From Chitinophagaceae bacterium IBVUCB1 (GTDB taxonomy: Bacteria > Bacteroidota > Bacteroidia > Chitinophagales > Chitinophagaceae), in the NCBI GenBank assembly GCA_002127285.1, contig NFUW01000002.1:768744-832743 (forward strand): DNA of 64,000 nucleotides, read 5' to 3'. Below, piece after piece: positions 37,162-45,868 of the stretch. The position numbers and the translations under genes were made by a program. The first letter of the stretch is position 1, and each line of letters starts with the position of its first letter. Below the pieces are notes generated by a model. It saw nothing but the letters and a program-made list of their open reading frames with translations, made no database searches and was not told where the DNA came from.

Positions 37162-37626
37162 ATGGCAGAAAATAAAATAAGTGTATTGTACGTTGATGAT
37201 GAGCAAAATAACCTCATCTCCTTTAAGGCTACTTTTCGCATTAAATACAATATATATACTGCCATAAGCGGAGAAGAAGCTATAAAAATACTAAACAATA
37301 ATCCCATAGATATTATCATAACAGACCAACGAATGCCAAACATGACGGGAGTTCAGTTTTTAGAATCAATACTGGAAAGCTACCCCGACCCCATGCGCAT
37401 ACTCCTTACAGGATATGCTGACTTAAATGCAGTTATTGATGCTGTTAATAAAGGCAAGATTTTCCATTATCTCACCAAGCCATGGAATGAAGAAGAATTA
37501 GACATGACTATCAAACGAGCTTTCGAGGTATACACACTTCGCAGAGACGAAAAAGAATTGACTGAAAAACTTGGCGTTACAAACGCACAACTTGAGTTTT
37601 TGCTAAGGCAGCAACTATTGTCATAA
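37162..37626 (+). CDS. Stand-alone receiver-domain response regulator
   Basis: 154 residues. The receiver is complete: D12-D13 (VLYVDDEQNN), phosphorylatable D55 (IIITDQRMPNMTG), the Thr of LLTGYAD and K106 (HYLTKPW). A charged helical tail of about 35 residues (RRDEKELTEKLG and on) replaces an output domain and may dimerise. The receiver is very like the N-terminus of the receiver-kinase hybrid at 31070-32161 (DDEQNNLISFKATFR versus DDEQNNLVSFKASFR). It is divergent from the signalling operon, and could be a phosphate sink or alternative partner. Confidence 0.88.
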   Translation: MAENKISVLYVDDEQNNLISFKATFRIKYNIYTAISGEEAIKILNNNPIDIIITDQRMPNMTGVQFLESILESYPDPMRILLTGYADLNAVIDAVNKGKIFHYLTKPWNEEELDMTIKRAFEVYTLRRDEKELTEKLGVTNAQLEFLLRQQLLS

Positions 37627-37654
37627 TCCGCTGCAATGGCTACAGCCATTTTAT

Positions 37655-37662
37655 TAGTTTTG
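37655..37662 (+). promoter_or_regulatory. -7 promoter box TAGTTTTG for the GT2 gene
   Basis: Full match to TAnnTTTG, followed by CA, 19 nt before the ATG at 37682. Confidence 0.45.
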
Positions 37663-37681
37663 CAAATAGCAACACATATTC

Positions 37682-38455
37682 ATGCCTAAACTAAGCGTAG
37701 TAGTCATAACGCTCAATGAAGAAAAGAACATCACTCGTTGCCTTGATTCTGTTAAAGGCATAGCCGATGAAATACTCATCGTTGACAGCCATTCTACAGA
37801 TAATACTGTAACTATAGCAAAGCAATATGGTGCAAATGTTATTTCACAACACTTCCTAGGTCATATTGAACAGAAAAATTTTGCTGCTCAAAAAGCACAG
37901 TATGACTGGGTCTTATCATTGGATGCCGACGAATGCCTCAGCACTGAATTAGCTGATAGCATCTTAGCTGTAAAAAAGAATCCAACTTATGATGCATATA
38001 AGTTTCCAAGATTAAATAATTTTTGTGGTAAATGGATAAGGCATTGTGGCTGGTATCCGGATGCTAAAATTCGTCTATTTAACCGTACAAAAGGTAACTG
38101 GACTGGAGAAAACCCACATGACAAGTGGATTTTAAATAATAAGGAAAAGGAAGGAGACCTACGTGGCGACTTGCTGCATTACAGCTTTAACAGCATATCA
38201 GACTATGTCAAAAAAGTAGATAAATATTCTGAAATTGCTGCTAGAGCAAGAGCAGATAAAGGGGTTAAATACAGTATCTTTAAAATTATTATCGTGCCAA
38301 AATGGAAGTTTTTTGCAGACTTTGTTTTGAAACTAGGTTTTTTAGATGGGTATTATGGATGGTTGGCATGTAGGTTAAGTGCTATGGAAACAATGATTAA
38401 ATATGCGAAAACAAGGCAGTATGCACAGTGGAAAAAAGATGGGAAAAGCTACTGA
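37682..38455 (+). CDS. Family 2 glycosyltransferase, WaaE/KdtX-like
   Basis: 257 residues, a GT-A fold. N-terminus LSVVVITLNEEKNITRCLDS, then DEILIVDSHSTDNT; the metal-binding DxD-type motif is SLDADECLS, and the acceptor region is GENPHDKW. The closest known relatives are WaaE/KdtX-like enzymes that add a glucose to lipopolysaccharide core. It would be a cytosolic or membrane-associated transferase for LPS or another glycan. Its end overlaps the rluF start by 17 bp, so the two are cotranscribed although unrelated in function. Confidence 0.85.
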   Translation: MPKLSVVVITLNEEKNITRCLDSVKGIADEILIVDSHSTDNTVTIAKQYGANVISQHFLGHIEQKNFAAQKAQYDWVLSLDADECLSTELADSILAVKKNPTYDAYKFPRLNNFCGKWIRHCGWYPDAKIRLFNRTKGNWTGENPHDKWILNNKEKEGDLRGDLLHYSFNSISDYVKKVDKYSEIAARARADKGVKYSIFKIIIVPKWKFFADFVLKLGFLDGYYGWLACRLSAMETMIKYAKTRQYAQWKKDGKSY

Positions 38456-39299
38456 TGAAGGTGGCATCAGCCTTAATAAATACATTAGCTCTACAGGTTT
38501 TTGCTCTCGCAGAGATGCAGATGAATACATCAGGCAAAAACGAGTTACTATAAACGGCAAGATTGCTTCACTTGGCTCCAGAGTAGGTACAGGTGATAAA
38601 ATTGCGATAGATGGCGAACTGGTTAAGCAGAAAACAAACAATAGATCCGTTTACATTGCACTTAATAAACCAGTTGGCATCACATCTACTACTGATACAA
38701 AAGACAAAACAAACATAATTTCATTTCTGAATTACCCCAAGCGAATCTTCCCAATAGGCAGGCTGGACAAAGATTCTGACGGATTGATACTATTAACCAA
38801 TGATGGAGATATTGTAAACAAGATACTGCGTGCAGAAAATAATCATGAAAAAGAATACATCGTTACAGTTGACAAAGCTATTACGCCCGATTTTGTTATA
38901 AAAATGAGTAATGGGTTACCAATACTCGGTACTACCACCAACAATTGTTTTGTAAAACAAGAAGGCAGCCGTAAGTTTCGCATTATACTCACACAAGGGC
39001 TCAACAGGCAAATCCGCCGTATGTGTGAGTACCTTGGCTATGAAGTAAAAAAATTGACACGTATACGCATCATGAATATAGAATTGGGCACACTACCCAT
39101 CGGTAAATGGCGGCATCTAAACAACGATGAAATTACAACGATTGAAAAGCAGATAGCTACAAATACGAATAAAATAGCTAAAGAGCCCGTCCAAAAACAA
39201 GTGACCATTCAGAAAACAGCCATTATTAAAGATAAAGAGCAAGTTAAATCCGTTGAAAAAAAACAACGTAGTTATAAAGATTGGCGTAACAAACGTTAA
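38439..39299 (+). CDS. rluF: 23S rRNA pseudouridine synthase RluF
   Basis: 286 residues from MGKATDEGGISLNKYI; earlier ATGs in the frame lie inside the GT2 gene. An S4 domain at about 10-65 (LNKYISSTGFCSRRDADEYI) precedes the catalytic domain with the Asp in FPIGRLDKDSDGLILLTN. Long blocks match E. coli RluF, including ILRAENNHEKEYIVTVDKAI and LTQGLNRQIRRMCEYLGYEV. A basic Lys/Gln-rich tail of about 60 residues follows. RluF makes pseudouridine at 23S rRNA position 2604 (and in some hosts tRNA-Tyr). Confidence 0.92.
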   Translation: MGKATDEGGISLNKYISSTGFCSRRDADEYIRQKRVTINGKIASLGSRVGTGDKIAIDGELVKQKTNNRSVYIALNKPVGITSTTDTKDKTNIISFLNYPKRIFPIGRLDKDSDGLILLTNDGDIVNKILRAENNHEKEYIVTVDKAITPDFVIKMSNGLPILGTTTNNCFVKQEGSRKFRIILTQGLNRQIRRMCEYLGYEVKKLTRIRIMNIELGTLPIGKWRHLNNDEITTIEKQIATNTNKIAKEPVQKQVTIQKTAIIKDKEQVKSVEKKQRSYKDWRNKR

Positions 39300-39372
39300 T
39301 AAATATACAATGTGCAATAAATAGTAGGGGTTATTAGCATAATTTTAGTTCTAAATAAAAAAGAACTTAATT

Positions 39373-39795
39373 ATGAAAGACGCAATTAAAACCTTTTCTG
39401 TTGCTGCATTATCTGCTATGTTTGTTATGGGAGTTTATTCATTTAAACCTGCAGATAATGCTACAAGCGCTACTAGCTCTGTAGTTTATGAGTACAAACA
39501 ATTCTCTACTATAGAATCTGTAATACCTGGCGGACTTGGCCGTTCGCGCATATTAACAACAGATGACAATGGGCAAATGATAGAAAAAGATCTAAAAAAT
39601 TTCTACAGTATGGTTGGTATTAACTTTGGCAATATAGCTAATAACGACCGTGCTATTGTTGATCGTATTAACCAGTACAGCAACGAAGGCTGGGAGCTTA
39701 TGCAAGTATCAACAGGCTCTCATGCACAAAATTCTGATGGCAGCAGCTCTGGTGGATTATTCATTACGCGTTATCTATTTAAAAGAGCAAAGTAA
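39373..39795 (+). CDS. Exported DUF4177-like protein
   Basis: 140 residues with a hydrophobic N-terminus that could be a signal or anchor (TFSVAALSAMFVMGVYSF). The rest fits the DUF4177 pattern: YEYKQFST near the start of the domain, the block NQYSNEGWELMQVSTG, and a final strand RYLFKRAK. DUF4177 proteins are small and of unknown function. Monocistronic by position. It is convergent with the next glycosyltransferase, 7 bp apart. Confidence 0.75.
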   Translation: MKDAIKTFSVAALSAMFVMGVYSFKPADNATSATSSVVYEYKQFSTIESVIPGGLGRSRILTTDDNGQMIEKDLKNFYSMVGINFGNIANNDRAIVDRINQYSNEGWELMQVSTGSHAQNSDGSSSGGLFITRYLFKRAK

Positions 39796-39802
39796 ATCTA
39801 TT

Positions 39803-40987
39803 TTAAATTTTACAAATAGATTGCAGGTATTGCACCAATTTGTGTGCAATACCATCCCAGCCAAATCTTGACTGTATTACAGCCATACCTGCACTACCTG
39901 TTTGCTGTCTTAATGATTGATTATCGAGCAATGCTATCACACTTTCGGCAAAGGCTTGTGGCTCTGTTTGCATAATAGCTCCCTGCCCGCTTTCTATACA
40001 CAACCCTTTGAAGCCGATGTTGGAACATACTACGGGCACACCCATTGCCATGGCTTCCAGCACTTTGTTTTGTGTGCCTGCACCAAAGCGTAGGGGTGCT
40101 ACTACCACACTGGCATCGTTATATACTGTTGCCAAATCTTTTACAAAACCCGTTATCAATACATCGGCAGATGCCAGTTGCTGCACTTTTTTTACAGGCC
40201 GCTGCCCTGCTATGATGAACTTTGCCTGTGGGTGGCGTTGCTTAATAATGGGGAAAATATCGTTTACGAAATACTGAACGGCATCTACATTGGGGGCATA
40301 ATCCATATTGCCTGTAAAGAGTACGGTATGATTGTGGCTGTAATCGTGCCCACCTGCTTTGAAGGTATCTAAATCTACCCCATTTGGCAGTAGCTGTATG
40401 TTATCTATGCCGTGCTGTGTTTTCAAATATGCCAAATCTTCGGCAGAGCACACCAGCGACATATCGTATTGCCGCATCACAGCCTCATACTTCAATACGC
40501 GCTTTTGTTCTGTGTAGGTAAACAGTTTCAGCAATGGGTTCCGTTGTGCCTGCATTCTGCGCTGCCAGTATAGCGAAAAGGCATCGGGCATATCCAGTAT
40601 GCGGGGTATTTGTTTGGCATCTGCCAGATAAGGACTCATGCGCAGGTGTTGCACATGGATGGCATCAAATTTACCATTCGTCAATACTTCTGTCAGCTTT
40701 TGCCGCATAGCAGCCGAGCGAAAGTATAATACTTGCAATGGCGTTGCATCCCACAAAGCGGCAAAGCAGTTGAGTGCCGATTGCCATTTGGGCAAATACA
40801 CAAAATGTACTTTGGTAAATATTTTTTCGAGCTCGGCTTTGTAGCCAAGGTCTTCTTTGGTTTGCGCAAATGTAAGCAGGTGCAGTTCGTGCTGTTTCGA
40901 TAACCTTTTGGCAAGGTTATATATCTTCAGCTTATCGCCCCGATAGGGCGGATATGGCACACGATTGGCAAAGAAGAGAAACTTCAA
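39803..40987 (-). CDS. GT4-type glycosyltransferase (STP1/TIGR03087-like)
   Basis: 394 residues. N-terminus MKFLFFANRVPYPPYRGDKL with the early Gly-rich nucleotide-sugar site, then a Rossmann half and a GT-B C-terminal half with GNMDYAPNVDAVQYF and the donor-site block VVVAPLRFGAGTQNKVLEAM, Glu included. It resembles PEP-CTERM/EpsH-associated sugar transferases, though no exosortase is seen here. It would act in the cytosol on a lipid-linked or surface polysaccharide. First of four GT4-like genes clustered around ribBA. Confidence 0.85.
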   Translation of the reverse strand: MKFLFFANRVPYPPYRGDKLKIYNLAKRLSKQHELHLLTFAQTKEDLGYKAELEKIFTKVHFVYLPKWQSALNCFAALWDATPLQVLYFRSAAMRQKLTEVLTNGKFDAIHVQHLRMSPYLADAKQIPRILDMPDAFSLYWQRRMQAQRNPLLKLFTYTEQKRVLKYEAVMRQYDMSLVCSAEDLAYLKTQHGIDNIQLLPNGVDLDTFKAGGHDYSHNHTVLFTGNMDYAPNVDAVQYFVNDIFPIIKQRHPQAKFIIAGQRPVKKVQQLASADVLITGFVKDLATVYNDASVVVAPLRFGAGTQNKVLEAMAMGVPVVCSNIGFKGLCIESGQGAIMQTEPQAFAESVIALLDNQSLRQQTGSAGMAVIQSRFGWDGIAHKLVQYLQSICKI

Positions 40988-41014
40988 AACGGCTTTTGAG
41001 TTTTTTGCAAAATA

Positions 41015-42214
41015 CTATTTTAAAATATCGTGCCCCAGTTTATCGCGTTTGGTTTGCAGATAGAATTCGTTATGCGGATTGGGTGTTATCTCTATGGCTA
41101 CATTATCTACTATTTCCAAACCATAGCCTAAGAGCCCTGCACGTTTGCGCGGGTTATTGCTCATCAGGCATATTTTAGATACACCCAAATGTCGCAGTAT
41201 CTGTGCGCCCACACCATAGTCGCGCTGGTCGTTTTTAAAGCCCAATGCCAGGTTGGCTTCTACGGTATCTTTACCTTCTTCTTGCAGTTTGTAGGCTTTC
41301 AGTTTATTCATCAGCCCTATGCCCCTGCCTTCTTGGTTCATGTATAGTACCAATCCCTTACCTGCCACATCTACCATCTCCATCGCTTTTTGCAATTGTT
41401 CGCCGCAATCGCAGCGTAGCGAGTGCAGTATATCGCCCGTGAAGCAAGAGCTGTGTACACGCACCAAAACGGGTTCGTCTTTTGCCCAATCCCCTTTCTT
41501 CAAAGCCAGATGATGTTCGCCTGTATTCGTTTGGCGAAAGGCAATCAGTTCAAAATCGCCATGCTTGGTAGGCATCTGCACACGCACTTCTTCTTCTATC
41601 AGGCTTTCGGTGCGCAGGCGGTATGCTATCAAGTCTTTTATGGAGATGATTTTGAGGTCGAATTTTTTAGCTATTTCCATCAATTCGGGCAGGCGTGCCA
41701 TCGTGCCGTCATCGTTCATTATTTCTACCAACACACCAGCAGGCTCAAAACCAGCCAATCGGGCAAGGTCAACCGTAGCCTCAGTATGCCCCGAACGGCG
41801 CAACACACCCTCGCCACGCGCACGCAGCGGGAAGATATGGCCGGGGCGGCCTAAGTCTTCAGGTTTTGTATCGGGGTTTATCAATGCCTGTACGGTCTTT
41901 GCACGGTCGTGTGCAGATATACCCGTTGTGCATCCTTGCCCTATCAAATCTACCGATACGGTAAATGGTGTTTGGTGCAATACGGTATTGTCCTGTACCA
42001 TCAGGTTCAGGTTCAGTTCGGCGCAACGCTCTTCTGTAATAGGCGCACATATCAACCCGCGTCCGTATTTGGACATGAAGTTGATTATCTCAGGGGTAAC
42101 ATTGCGGGCAGCAGTTACAAAATCGCCCTCGTTTTCGCGGTCTTCGTCATCTACTACTATCAGTAGTTTGCCATTCCTAAGGTCTTCCAGTGCTGATTCT
42201 ATCGTATCTAACAT
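41015..42214 (-). CDS. ribBA: Bifunctional RibBA: DHBP synthase and GTP cyclohydrolase II
   Basis: 399 residues from [16 protein letters not shown]; a 15-codon extension upstream would cover the -7 promoter box. The N-terminal half (about 1-205) has DHBP synthase motifs [14 protein letters not shown] and [15 protein letters not shown]. The C-terminal half (about 206-395) is GTP cyclohydrolase II with the zinc cysteines in [20 protein letters not shown] and [13 protein letters not shown]. The two activities start riboflavin synthesis from ribulose 5-phosphate and GTP. It sits among sugar transferase genes but has its own promoter. Confidence 0.95.
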   Translation of the reverse strand: MLDTIESALEDLRNGKLLIVVDDEDRENEGDFVTAARNVTPEIINFMSKYGRGLICAPITEERCAELNLNLMVQDNTVLHQTPFTVSVDLIGQGCTTGISAHDRAKTVQALINPDTKPEDLGRPGHIFPLRARGEGVLRRSGHTEATVDLARLAGFEPAGVLVEIMNDDGTMARLPELMEIAKKFDLKIISIKDLIAYRLRTESLIEEEVRVQMPTKHGDFELIAFRQTNTGEHHLALKKGDWAKDEPVLVRVHSSCFTGDILHSLRCDCGEQLQKAMEMVDVAGKGLVLYMNQEGRGIGLMNKLKAYKLQEEGKDTVEANLALGFKNDQRDYGVGAQILRHLGVSKICLMSNNPRKRAGLLGYGLEIVDNVAIEITPNPHNEFYLQTKRDKLGHDILK

Positions 42215-42256
42215 AATATTATTTGAATGCCTGATATTTAAACAAATATCAATGCA

Positions 42257-42264
42257 CAAAGTTA
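42257..42264 (-). promoter_or_regulatory. -7 promoter box for ribBA
   Basis: Minus strand TAACTTTG, a full TAnnTTTG match, 42 nt before the chosen ATG at 42214 and inside the longer frame, so it argues for the shorter protein. I see no FMN riboswitch-like folding in the short leader. Confidence 0.45.
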
Positions 42265-42356
42265 CAACCTATTGCACGCATTTAGCGAAAAAGCACATTG
42301 ATATTATTGACGAAACGGTAAATACCATACATTGAAAAGCAACAAATTACAGGCTA

Positions 42357-43568
42357 TTATCTACTGTTCATCAAAGCGGTCAATGTACCAGAGAGTTTGC
42401 CAGCCAAAAACGGCGCATTGTACGATGCAGCAACTAATTCTTTTGCATGGCCGGCAATAGCCTGCGCGGCTATTTTGTCTTGCAGCATTATGCTGATAGC
42501 ATCGGCAAATGCCTGTGGCGTGTTTGCCATCAGGTAGTGCTGCCCGTCTATGGCATCTATACCCTGCATACCTACCGATGTACTGATAACTACCTTACCC
42601 GCCGCCATTGCTTCTAATATCTTTACCCGAATACCACCGCCCGAACGTAGCGGCACTATCAGTATTTTTTTATCGCTGATGAAAGATTGAGCGTCAGCTA
42701 CCTCGCCCATACAATGCAGACCATTGCTGTTGTAAGCATTAAACACATCGGGCATATTTCTGCCGGCAAAGTAAAATTCAAAATCCGGGTTTTGTGCTCT
42801 AACGGTTTGCCACACTTCTTTGGCAAACCAATGGATGGCATCCTGATTGGGCAGCCAGTCCATAGCACCTATATGGTAACCGCACCATTTTTCATCTGCT
42901 TGTTGCACTTGGGTATCCGTATTAATGCCGAATGGTATAGTAATAACCTGCGGGTGTTTAGCATGCTCATCTACCACTTGCGCATCGGTAGCCGTAATGG
43001 GTATCAGCACATCGTATTGCTGCCATACTTTTTTTTCATAATTGCGGATGCGGGCAGATAAATTGGAAATATACCACTTTTTGAATAGGTTCTTTTCGGC
43101 AGCAGCTACCCTTTGCCATACCTGCCATTCTATATTGTGTAGTCTTAGCGTTATCAGTGCAATGGTAGCCTCGCGGATGGCTGGCAGGTAGCCCGATAAA
43201 AACACGCTTTCAACCTGTACCACATCTGGCTGAAAACTATCAATAGCCTGCAAAATAGCCTGCTGAAAAACAGGCTTTGTAAACCGCGTAGCGTGATTGG
43301 GTTGGCTGCTGAATAACAGGTTTTGCAATACCTGTGCGGGTGTTACCTCATTATTAATATCTACCGTTTGAAACCTGTAAATATCTTTATATAAACCTGC
43401 CAATACATCCTTGCCCAGATGATGCCTGCTGGTATTCATACTCAGCAAGTACACATCCCATCCTTGCGATGCGTAGCCGCGTACCATGGCATCGGTAGCC
43501 ATATTGCCGCCATCGTGCAGCGGATATGGCACCCTGTTGGTAAGTATGAGTATGCGTTTGGCAGGCAT
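42357..43568 (-). CDS. GT4-type glycosyltransferase
   Basis: 403 residues from MPAKRILILTNRVPYPLHDGG; a 42-residue extension in the frame lies in the divergent promoter area and lacks family similarity. The N-terminal half binds acceptor; the C-terminal half has HIGAMDWLPNQDAIHWF and the donor site LIVPLRSGGGIRVKILEAMA with the catalytic-site Glu. Its start motif NRVPYP is shared with the gene at 39803. It is divergent from the next GT with an 88-bp gap. Product glycan unknown. Confidence 0.85.
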   Translation of the reverse strand: MPAKRILILTNRVPYPLHDGGNMATDAMVRGYASQGWDVYLLSMNTSRHHLGKDVLAGLYKDIYRFQTVDINNEVTPAQVLQNLLFSSQPNHATRFTKPVFQQAILQAIDSFQPDVVQVESVFLSGYLPAIREATIALITLRLHNIEWQVWQRVAAAEKNLFKKWYISNLSARIRNYEKKVWQQYDVLIPITATDAQVVDEHAKHPQVITIPFGINTDTQVQQADEKWCGYHIGAMDWLPNQDAIHWFAKEVWQTVRAQNPDFEFYFAGRNMPDVFNAYNSNGLHCMGEVADAQSFISDKKILIVPLRSGGGIRVKILEAMAAGKVVISTSVGMQGIDAIDGQHYLMANTPQAFADAISIMLQDKIAAQAIAGHAKELVAASYNAPFLAGKLSGTLTALMNSR

Positions 43569-43656
43569 AGTGCGAATTACCAAAATAAAACGCAAGTTTA
43601 AAACGTTTATTTTTACACCATTGTGCAGAAAGCAGTATTTTACCTGCATACAGAGC

Positions 43657-44757
43657 ATGAAAAGAGCTACCCGTATTGTTTTTACTGTTACCAACGACCT
43701 GAATTATGACCAGCGCATGATGCGCATCTGCACCACATTGGCAGAGGCGGGTTATGATGTAATACTCGTGGGCTTTTTGCGCAAAGACAGCCAGCCACTG
43801 GCAAGCAGGCCATACAAACAAAAGCGGCTACCCGTCGTAGCTGAAAAAGGCAAGCTGATGTATGCGGATTTTTGGCTCAAATTATTTTTCTACCTGCTGT
43901 TTCGCCCAACGGACATCATGTGTTGCATAGACCTTGATACCATGCTGCCCGTATATTATGCATCTGCCATCAGAAGAAAGAAAAGGGTGCATGATGCGCA
44001 CGAATTGTTTGTAGAATTGAAAGAAGTAATAACGCGCCCTGCCATCAGCAAGATGTGGAATGGTATTGCAAACAGGTATGTACCCCGCTTTCCAAATGGC
44101 TATACGGTTGGCAAAGGCATTGTTACCGAACTGAAGAAACGTTATGGGGTAGATTATGCATTGGTACGCAACATCACGGTATTGCAACCCGTAACGATAC
44201 CCGAGAAAAAAGAGAAATACATATTGTATCAAGGCGCGGTAAACGTAGGGCGTAGATTTGAAGAATTGATACCTGCCATGCAGTATGTAGATGCACCACT
44301 CATTATATGTGGCGGTGGCAATTTTTTTGAAGAAACAAAAGCATTGATACAACAATACGGGCTGCAAGACAAAGTGAAACTGAAAGGCTACCTGCCGCCC
44401 GATGAATTGAAACAATACACCATCGGCGCATGGGTGGGTATTACACTGTTTGAGGAAACAAGCCTGAGCAACCGCCTGTCTTTAGCCAATCGTTTTTTTG
44501 ACTATATGCATAATGGCGTACCGCAGTTGTGCATCAAGTACGAAGAATATGAGCAGGTGAATGCGGAATACGAAGTAGCAAGCCTGATAGCCAACCCAAC
44601 ACCCGAAGGCATTGCAACCGCATTAAACAAACTGTTGCAAGACGAGGCGTATCATAAAAGATTGCAAGACAACTGCCTGCAAGCAAGAGAAAAATATTGC
44701 TGGCAGGAAGAAGCTAAAACACTACTAAATTTTTACGAGCAGCTTGCCAACAAATAA
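43657..44757 (+). CDS. GT4-like glycosyltransferase
   Basis: 366 residues from MKRATRIVFTVTNDLNYDQR; the frame opens 57 codons earlier inside the divergent gene. Visible GT-B parts are TNDLNYDQRMMRICTTLAEA at the N-terminus, a hinge at VHDAHELFVELKEV, and in the C-terminal half LYQGAVNVGRRFEELI, CGGGNFFEETKAL and GITLFEETSLSNRLSLANRF with donor-site Glu. No membrane segment, though FWLKLFFYLLFRPTDIMCC could touch the membrane. It overlaps the start of the next GT by 14 bp, so both are one unit. Confidence 0.82.
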   Translation: MKRATRIVFTVTNDLNYDQRMMRICTTLAEAGYDVILVGFLRKDSQPLASRPYKQKRLPVVAEKGKLMYADFWLKLFFYLLFRPTDIMCCIDLDTMLPVYYASAIRRKKRVHDAHELFVELKEVITRPAISKMWNGIANRYVPRFPNGYTVGKGIVTELKKRYGVDYALVRNITVLQPVTIPEKKEKYILYQGAVNVGRRFEELIPAMQYVDAPLIICGGGNFFEETKALIQQYGLQDKVKLKGYLPPDELKQYTIGAWVGITLFEETSLSNRLSLANRFFDYMHNGVPQLCIKYEEYEQVNAEYEVASLIANPTPEGIATALNKLLQDEAYHKRLQDNCLQAREKYCWQEEAKTLLNFYEQLANK

Positions 44758-45868
44758 GCTACATATCATATCGTTCGACGTGCCCTACCCGCCCGACTAT
44801 GGCGGGGCAATAGATGTGTATTATAAAATAAAAGCACTGCACAACGCAGGCGCAGAGATATACCTGCACTGCTTTGCATACGGCAGGCAGCCAAGCCTTG
44901 CATTGCAATCGCTATGCAAAGAGGTGTGGTACTATCCGCGCAAGACAGGCGTAGCAGGTATGTCTTTATCATTACCCTATATTGTCAACTCTCGCAGAAG
45001 TGAGGCATTGTTGCAAAGGCTGATGAGCATTAACGCGCCTATATTGTTTGAGGGCATACACAGCACCTATTACATCAATCATCCGGCACTGGCAGGCAGG
45101 AAGAAAGCCATACGTGCCCATAATATTGAAGGCGAGTATTACAAACTGCTTGCCGCTAAAGAGCCTAATATGCTGAAACGCGCTTATTATAATATTGAGG
45201 CTACATTTGCCAACAAATATGAGCGCAATGTAAATGCAGACATCTGGTTGCCCTTATCTATGGAAGATGAAAAACACTTCAGCCAACTGCACCCTAAAGC
45301 AAAGCATCAATTTATCGCACCTTTTCATCCGTACAGTAGTGTAGAAACCTTGCTTGGTAGCGGCACGTATTGCTTGTATCATGGCAATCTATCTCACCCT
45401 GAAAATATAGAAGCTGCTTTGTTTTTGACAAACGAAGTGTTTAATTATATTGATACACCGCTTATTATAGCCGGCAGGCAACCCGATAACAGAATCGCCA
45501 ATGCCATAGCAAGCAAGGCTCATTGCAAACTGATAGCCAACCCCGATGAGGCAACCATGCAGCAATTGATAACTGATGCACATATTCATATATTACCTAC
45601 TTTTCAGCAAAGTGGTATGAAGTTGAAACTGCTGTATGCCTTATTTAAAGGCAGGCATATAGTAGCCAATAAAGAGATGCTGTATGGTACCGGTTTACAT
45701 GATGCGTGTCATATTGCTACTGATGCAAACAGCTTCAAGCAACAGATACAGGCTTTGATGCAACAGCCATTCGCCGCTACTGATATAGAGAAACGCAGTA
45801 GCTTATTAGCACAAAATTATAACAACGATAAAAACGCGGCAGCTATACTTACATGGCTGCAGGGGTAA
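44744..45868 (+). CDS. GT4-like glycosyltransferase with TTG start
   Basis: 374 residues. The start is TTG (MPTNKLHIISFDVPYPPDYG), overlapping the previous gene by 14 bp; a stop lies five codons before and no ATG occurs until well into the conserved domain, so TTG is required. Family features are FDVPYPPDYGGAIDVYYKIK (same VPYP start as two neighbours), a hinge at RAHNIEGEYYKLL, and in the C-terminal half YHGNLSHPENIEAALF and HILPTFQQSGMKLKLLYAL. Its 3' end overlaps the convergent ftsE by 20 bp. Confidence 0.82.
   Translation: MPTNKLHIISFDVPYPPDYGGAIDVYYKIKALHNAGAEIYLHCFAYGRQPSLALQSLCKEVWYYPRKTGVAGMSLSLPYIVNSRRSEALLQRLMSINAPILFEGIHSTYYINHPALAGRKKAIRAHNIEGEYYKLLAAKEPNMLKRAYYNIEATFANKYERNVNADIWLPLSMEDEKHFSQLHPKAKHQFIAPFHPYSSVETLLGSGTYCLYHGNLSHPENIEAALFLTNEVFNYIDTPLIIAGRQPDNRIANAIASKAHCKLIANPDEATMQQLITDAHIHILPTFQQSGMKLKLLYALFKGRHIVANKEMLYGTGLHDACHIATDANSFKQQIQALMQQPFAATDIEKRSSLLAQNYNNDKNAAAILTWLQG

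Noticed and set aside
37467-37649. Minus-strand frame opposite the receiver gene
   Set aside because: Opposite a complete receiver domain; no start signal or domain of its own.
42214-42259. Fifteen-codon N-terminal extension of RibBA
   Set aside because: It includes the -7 box and lies before the conserved first helix of DHBP synthase.
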